64,000 nt of DNA from Novosphingobium kaempferiae (GTDB lineage: Bacteria; Pseudomonadota; Alphaproteobacteria; Sphingomonadales; Sphingomonadaceae). The stretch is taken from positions 2,666,001 through 2,730,000 of the forward strand of contig NZ_CP089301.1 in assembly GCF_021227995.1 (NCBI RefSeq), read 5' to 3'. Shown in pieces: positions 61,426 through 64,000 of the stretch. Position 1 is the first letter of the stretch. Each line of letters opens with the position of its first letter. The notes beneath the pieces were generated by a model, which searched no databases, was not told the origin of the DNA, and saw only the letters and a list, made by a program, of their open reading frames with translations. A program made the position numbers and the translations under genes.

Positions 61426-63048
61426 TTATTCCCTGCCGACCAGTTCCAGCGCCAGCGCCTCGGCCACCCGGATGCCGTCGACGGCGGCGGAGAGGATGCC
61501 GCCCGCATAGCCCGCGCCCTCGCCCGCCGGGTAGAGGCCGCGCGTGTTCAGGCTCTGGCAGTCCTTGCCGCGCCCGATGCGCACGGGCGAGGACGACCGC
61601 GTCTCGACGCCGGTCATGATGACGTCGGGGTGGTCGTAGCCGGGCACCTGCCGCCCGAACACCGGCAGCGCCTCGCGGATCGCCTCGACCACGAAGTCGG
61701 GGAGGCATTCAGCAAGGTCGGTCAGGTGGACGCCGGGCTGGTAGCTGGGGTTCACTTCGCCGAATTCGGTGGACGGGCGACCGGCCATGAAGTCCGAAAC
61801 CTTCTGGCCCGGCGCCCGGTAGTTCGATCCGCCCGCGACATAGGCCAGCTTCTCGAACTTGCGCTGCAGGTCGATGCCCGCCAGCGGGTGGCCGGGGAAA
61901 TCGCGCTCCGGGCTGATGTCGACGACGAGGCCGGAGTTGGCGTTGAACTCGGCGCGCGAATACTGGCTCATGCCGTTGGTGACGACGCCGCCCTCCTCGC
62001 TCGCCGCCGCGACGACGCGGCCGCCCGGGCACATGCAGAACGAATAGACGGTGCGCCCGTTGGTGGCCTTATGCGACAGCGCATAGGCCGCCGCGCCCAG
62101 GATCGGGTTGCCCGCGCAGGCGCCGTAGCGCGCCTTGTCCACCCAACTTTGCGGATGCTCGATGCGCACGCCGATGGCGAAGGGCTTGGCCTCGATGCTG
62201 ACGCCCCGGTTGAGCAGCACCTCGAAGGTGTCGCGTGCGGAGTGACCGACCGCCATGATGACGTGCTCGGCGGGCAGGAACTCGCCGGTCGACAGGTGCA
62301 GACCCTTGAGGCGCCGTTCCCCCGCTTCCTCGACGATCTCGAAGTCGTCGACGCGGGTGCCGAAGCGGTACTCGCCGCCCAGCTGCTCGATCGTCTCGCG
62401 CATGGACATGACCATCGTGACGAGGCGGAAGGTGCCGATGTGCGGATGCGCTTCGGTCAGGATGTCTTCGGGTGCGCCCGCCTTCACGAACTCGGTCAGC
62501 ACCTTACGGCCAAGGTGGCGCGGATCCTTGATGCGGCTGTAAAGCTTGCCGTCGGAGAACGTGCCCGCCCCGCCCTCGCCGAACTGGACGTTGCTTTCCG
62601 GGTTCAGCTCGGATCGGCGCCACAGGCCCCAAGTGTCCTTGGTGCGTTCGCGCACGGCCTTGCCACGCTCGACGATGATGGGCTTCAGGCCCATCTGCGC
62701 GAGGATCAGCGCCGCCAGCAGCCCGCACGGCCCCGCCCCGATCACCACCGGACGCGGGCCGGACCAGCCCTCGGGCGCGCGGACGGGAAACTTGTAGGCG
62801 ATGTCCGGGGTCGGGCGGACGTGCTGATCGTCGGCGAAGCGGGCGAGCACCTCGGCCTCGTCCTTCACCGTGACGTCGAGCGCGTAGACCAGCTTGATCG
62901 CGTTCTTGCGCCGCGCGTCGTTGCCGCGGCGGAACACGGTCACGCGCTCGAGGTCGGCGGGGGCGATGGCGAGCCGCTGCACCACCGCCGCGTCGAGGTC
63001 GGCGGCGGTATGGTCGAGCGGCAATGCAAGATCGGTCAGGCGAAGCAT
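61426..63048 (-). CDS. FAD-dependent dehydrogenase (COG2509 type)
   Basis: 540 residues. An N-terminal domain of about 95 residues (PLDHTAADLDAAVVQRLAI, then VTVFRRGNDARRKN) precedes the FAD domain with VVIGAGPCGLLAALILAQMG. ESNVQFGEGGAGTFSDGKLY and CMCPGGRVVAAASEEGGVVTNG (paired Cys) are the family's own motifs. It is widespread but uncharacterised; the length agrees with the family. First of a two-gene unit. Confidence 0.9.
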   Translation of the reverse strand: MLRLTDLALPLDHTAADLDAAVVQRLAIAPADLERVTVFRRGNDARRKNAIKLVYALDVTVKDEAEVLARFADDQHVRPTPDIAYKFPVRAPEGWSGPRPVVIGAGPCGLLAALILAQMGLKPIIVERGKAVRERTKDTWGLWRRSELNPESNVQFGEGGAGTFSDGKLYSRIKDPRHLGRKVLTEFVKAGAPEDILTEAHPHIGTFRLVTMVMSMRETIEQLGGEYRFGTRVDDFEIVEEAGERRLKGLHLSTGEFLPAEHVIMAVGHSARDTFEVLLNRGVSIEAKPFAIGVRIEHPQSWVDKARYGACAGNPILGAAAYALSHKATNGRTVYSFCMCPGGRVVAAASEEGGVVTNGMSQYSRAEFNANSGLVVDISPERDFPGHPLAGIDLQRKFEKLAYVAGGSNYRAPGQKVSDFMAGRPSTEFGEVNPSYQPGVHLTDLAECLPDFVVEAIREALPVFGRQVPGYDHPDVIMTGVETRSSSPVRIGRGKDCQSLNTRGLYPAGEGAGYAGGILSAAVDGIRVAEALALELVGRE

Positions 63049-63456
63049 CCGCGCGCCTTTATACGCAGACGCGCCAAAGCGCCATGGCGGCGTGTGCCCG
63101 ACCGCGCCACAGCACAGATGCAGCGGCGCTGCACATCATGACTGTTGGATAACGCAACTTAACTCTTCGCAGGCAAGTTCGACTGCCATCATTACGCAAA
63201 AATGCAGATGCGAATCGTTCATCGGCAAATGTCGAAGAATCGCACGGTATGAGCATCAAATTACCGTACAAAGAACACGACGAAACGCTTTTCATCCCAT
63301 GATCGAGGTATACGTAAAAATACCATGATGCACTGCAATATAACAGCTTAACTTAGTTGACTCGCCTTCTGATTCTCCGAATAAACCCGGTCGATCAGAC
63401 GCAATCGCGCCAGAAATGGGCACGGCCGGTTCGTCGAGTCATAGTCAGGGGGAACT
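63049..63456 (+). promoter_or_regulatory. 408-nt AT-richer gap with a possible promoter for the secretion gene
   Basis: No gene is seen. Base composition falls well below that of the neighbours from about 63130 to 63360. A possible promoter is TTGACT at 63357-63362, 17 nt, then AATAAA at 63380-63385. The leader ends in GGGGGA before the ATG at 63457. Confidence 0.45.
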
Positions 63457-64000
63457 ATGCAGGGTGGTTGGGGCAAGTCGATCCTGGCGACGGCAGGATT
63501 ATGCGCGGGCGGCTCTTCGGCAATCGTGGGAGGCAGCACCGGTGCGATGGCGCAGGTGATCCCCACCCGCCCGCAGGTGGAGCAGACCGTTCCCAAGGAA
63601 GACCTGCCCACGCAGCCCAAGGTCAACGTCGACAGCCGCAACGCCATCGCGCCCGCACCCTGCGCGCTTGCGGACTCGGACATCCGCGTCAACCTGACCG
63701 CGCTGGCGCTCGAACGGCCCGACGGCAGCCCGCTGCCGCAGGAATTGCAGGGTCTCCTGGCCGGTGTCGATGCGGACATGCACGGGGAACAGTCGATCGC
63801 CGTCGTCTGCCGCGTGCGCGATCGCATCAACCAGCGACTGAACGATGCAGGCTACGTCGCCCTCGCCCAGATTCCGGCGCAGCAGATCAGTGACGGAACG
63901 CTGCGCATCCAGATCGTCACCGCCCGCATCACCGAACTGCGCATCGTCGGCGATCCCGGCCCGTTCCGTGGCCAGCTGGAGAAGGCCGTGGAGCAGATCC
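63457..64000 (+). CDS. ShlB/FhaC-type two-partner secretion transporter (cut by window end)
   Basis: The first 181 residues are present. A signal-peptide-like N-terminus is followed by a Pro-rich linker (VIPTRPQVEQTVPKEDLPTQ) and a POTRA domain with paired Cys and VRDRINQRLNDAGYV and GTLRIQIVTARITELRIVGD, which match the POTRA_2 region of TpsB proteins. The barrel lies beyond the window. These outer-membrane pores export large TpsA adhesins or haemolysins, whose gene is usually next. The gene has GGGGGA before the ATG. Its leader region is AT-rich compared with the rest of the window. Confidence 0.85.
   Translation, partial: MQGGWGKSILATAGLCAGGSSAIVGGSTGAMAQVIPTRPQVEQTVPKEDLPTQPKVNVDSRNAIAPAPCALADSDIRVNLTALALERPDGSPLPQELQGLLAGVDADMHGEQSIAVVCRVRDRINQRLNDAGYVALAQIPAQQISDGTLRIQIVTARITELRIVGDPGPFRGQLEKAVEQI

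Overview
This window looks like chromosomal DNA of a Sphingomonadales alphaproteobacterium, most like Novosphingobium or a close relative. The signs are high GC, an alphaproteobacterial phoR-pstSCAB-phoU-phoB order, a large TonB-dependent receptor, an Entner-Doudoroff operon, a 180-kDa-class NAD glutamate dehydrogenase, and many copies of a short palindromic repeat starting CGTCATTGCGAGC. The genus is an inference; there is no rRNA or tRNA gene here. Genes are tightly packed, and many adjacent genes overlap by 1 to 8 nt. The long frames antisense to real genes are products of the GC-rich codon bias.

Layout. 128-3496: a transglutaminase/DUF2126 protein. 3763-7679: polyphosphate kinase (ppk1) and exopolyphosphatase (ppx). 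7958-15326 (minus): a compact type IV secretion gene set virB2-B3-B4-B6-B9-B10-B11, with no virB1, B5, B7, B8, virD4 or relaxase. 15565-20701: a small TPR protein, then a lipoprotein and TonB-dependent receptor pair behind a well-formed Pho box. 20812-21578: a yybP-ykoY type manganese riboswitch and a UPF0016/GDT1 manganese exporter. 21638-29937 (minus): the Pho region phoR, oprP-like porin, pstS, pstC, pstA, pstB, phoU, phoB, with Pho boxes before oprP and pstS. 30259-38070: zwf, then edd-glk-eda and a divergent PEP-carboxylase-like gene joined by stop/start overlaps. 38209-46361: a nitronate monooxygenase, then DUF1338, astD, an M20 peptidase, astA and astB (arginine succinyltransferase pathway without astC/astE), then a HAD phosphatase. 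46477-50326: tyrosine/phenylalanine degradation (phhA, hpd, a VOC protein, maiA) with a divergent Lrp/AsnC regulator. 50617-55350: gdh. 55535-60230: a sucrose-use cluster (GH68 enzyme, ROK fructokinase, MFS carrier, LacI repressor) with a LacI-type operator. 60239-63048: two FAD-dependent oxidoreductases. 63457-end: the start of a ShlB/FhaC two-partner secretion transporter, cut by the window edge.

How they work together. From about 3.7 to 30 kb, polyphosphate metabolism, phosphate sensing, inner-membrane Pst uptake, an outer-membrane porin and a Pho-boxed lipoprotein/TonB receptor form a phosphate island, and a reduced type IV secretion system sits inside it. The second half is central carbon and amino-acid catabolism: sucrose is imported, split and phosphorylated, and hexoses go through Zwf, Edd and Eda, while arginine and tyrosine degradation end in glutamate, handled by Gdh. 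Nine copies of the palindromic repeat (seven exactly 75 bp, two 87 bp) and three other inverted-repeat types fill many of the gaps.
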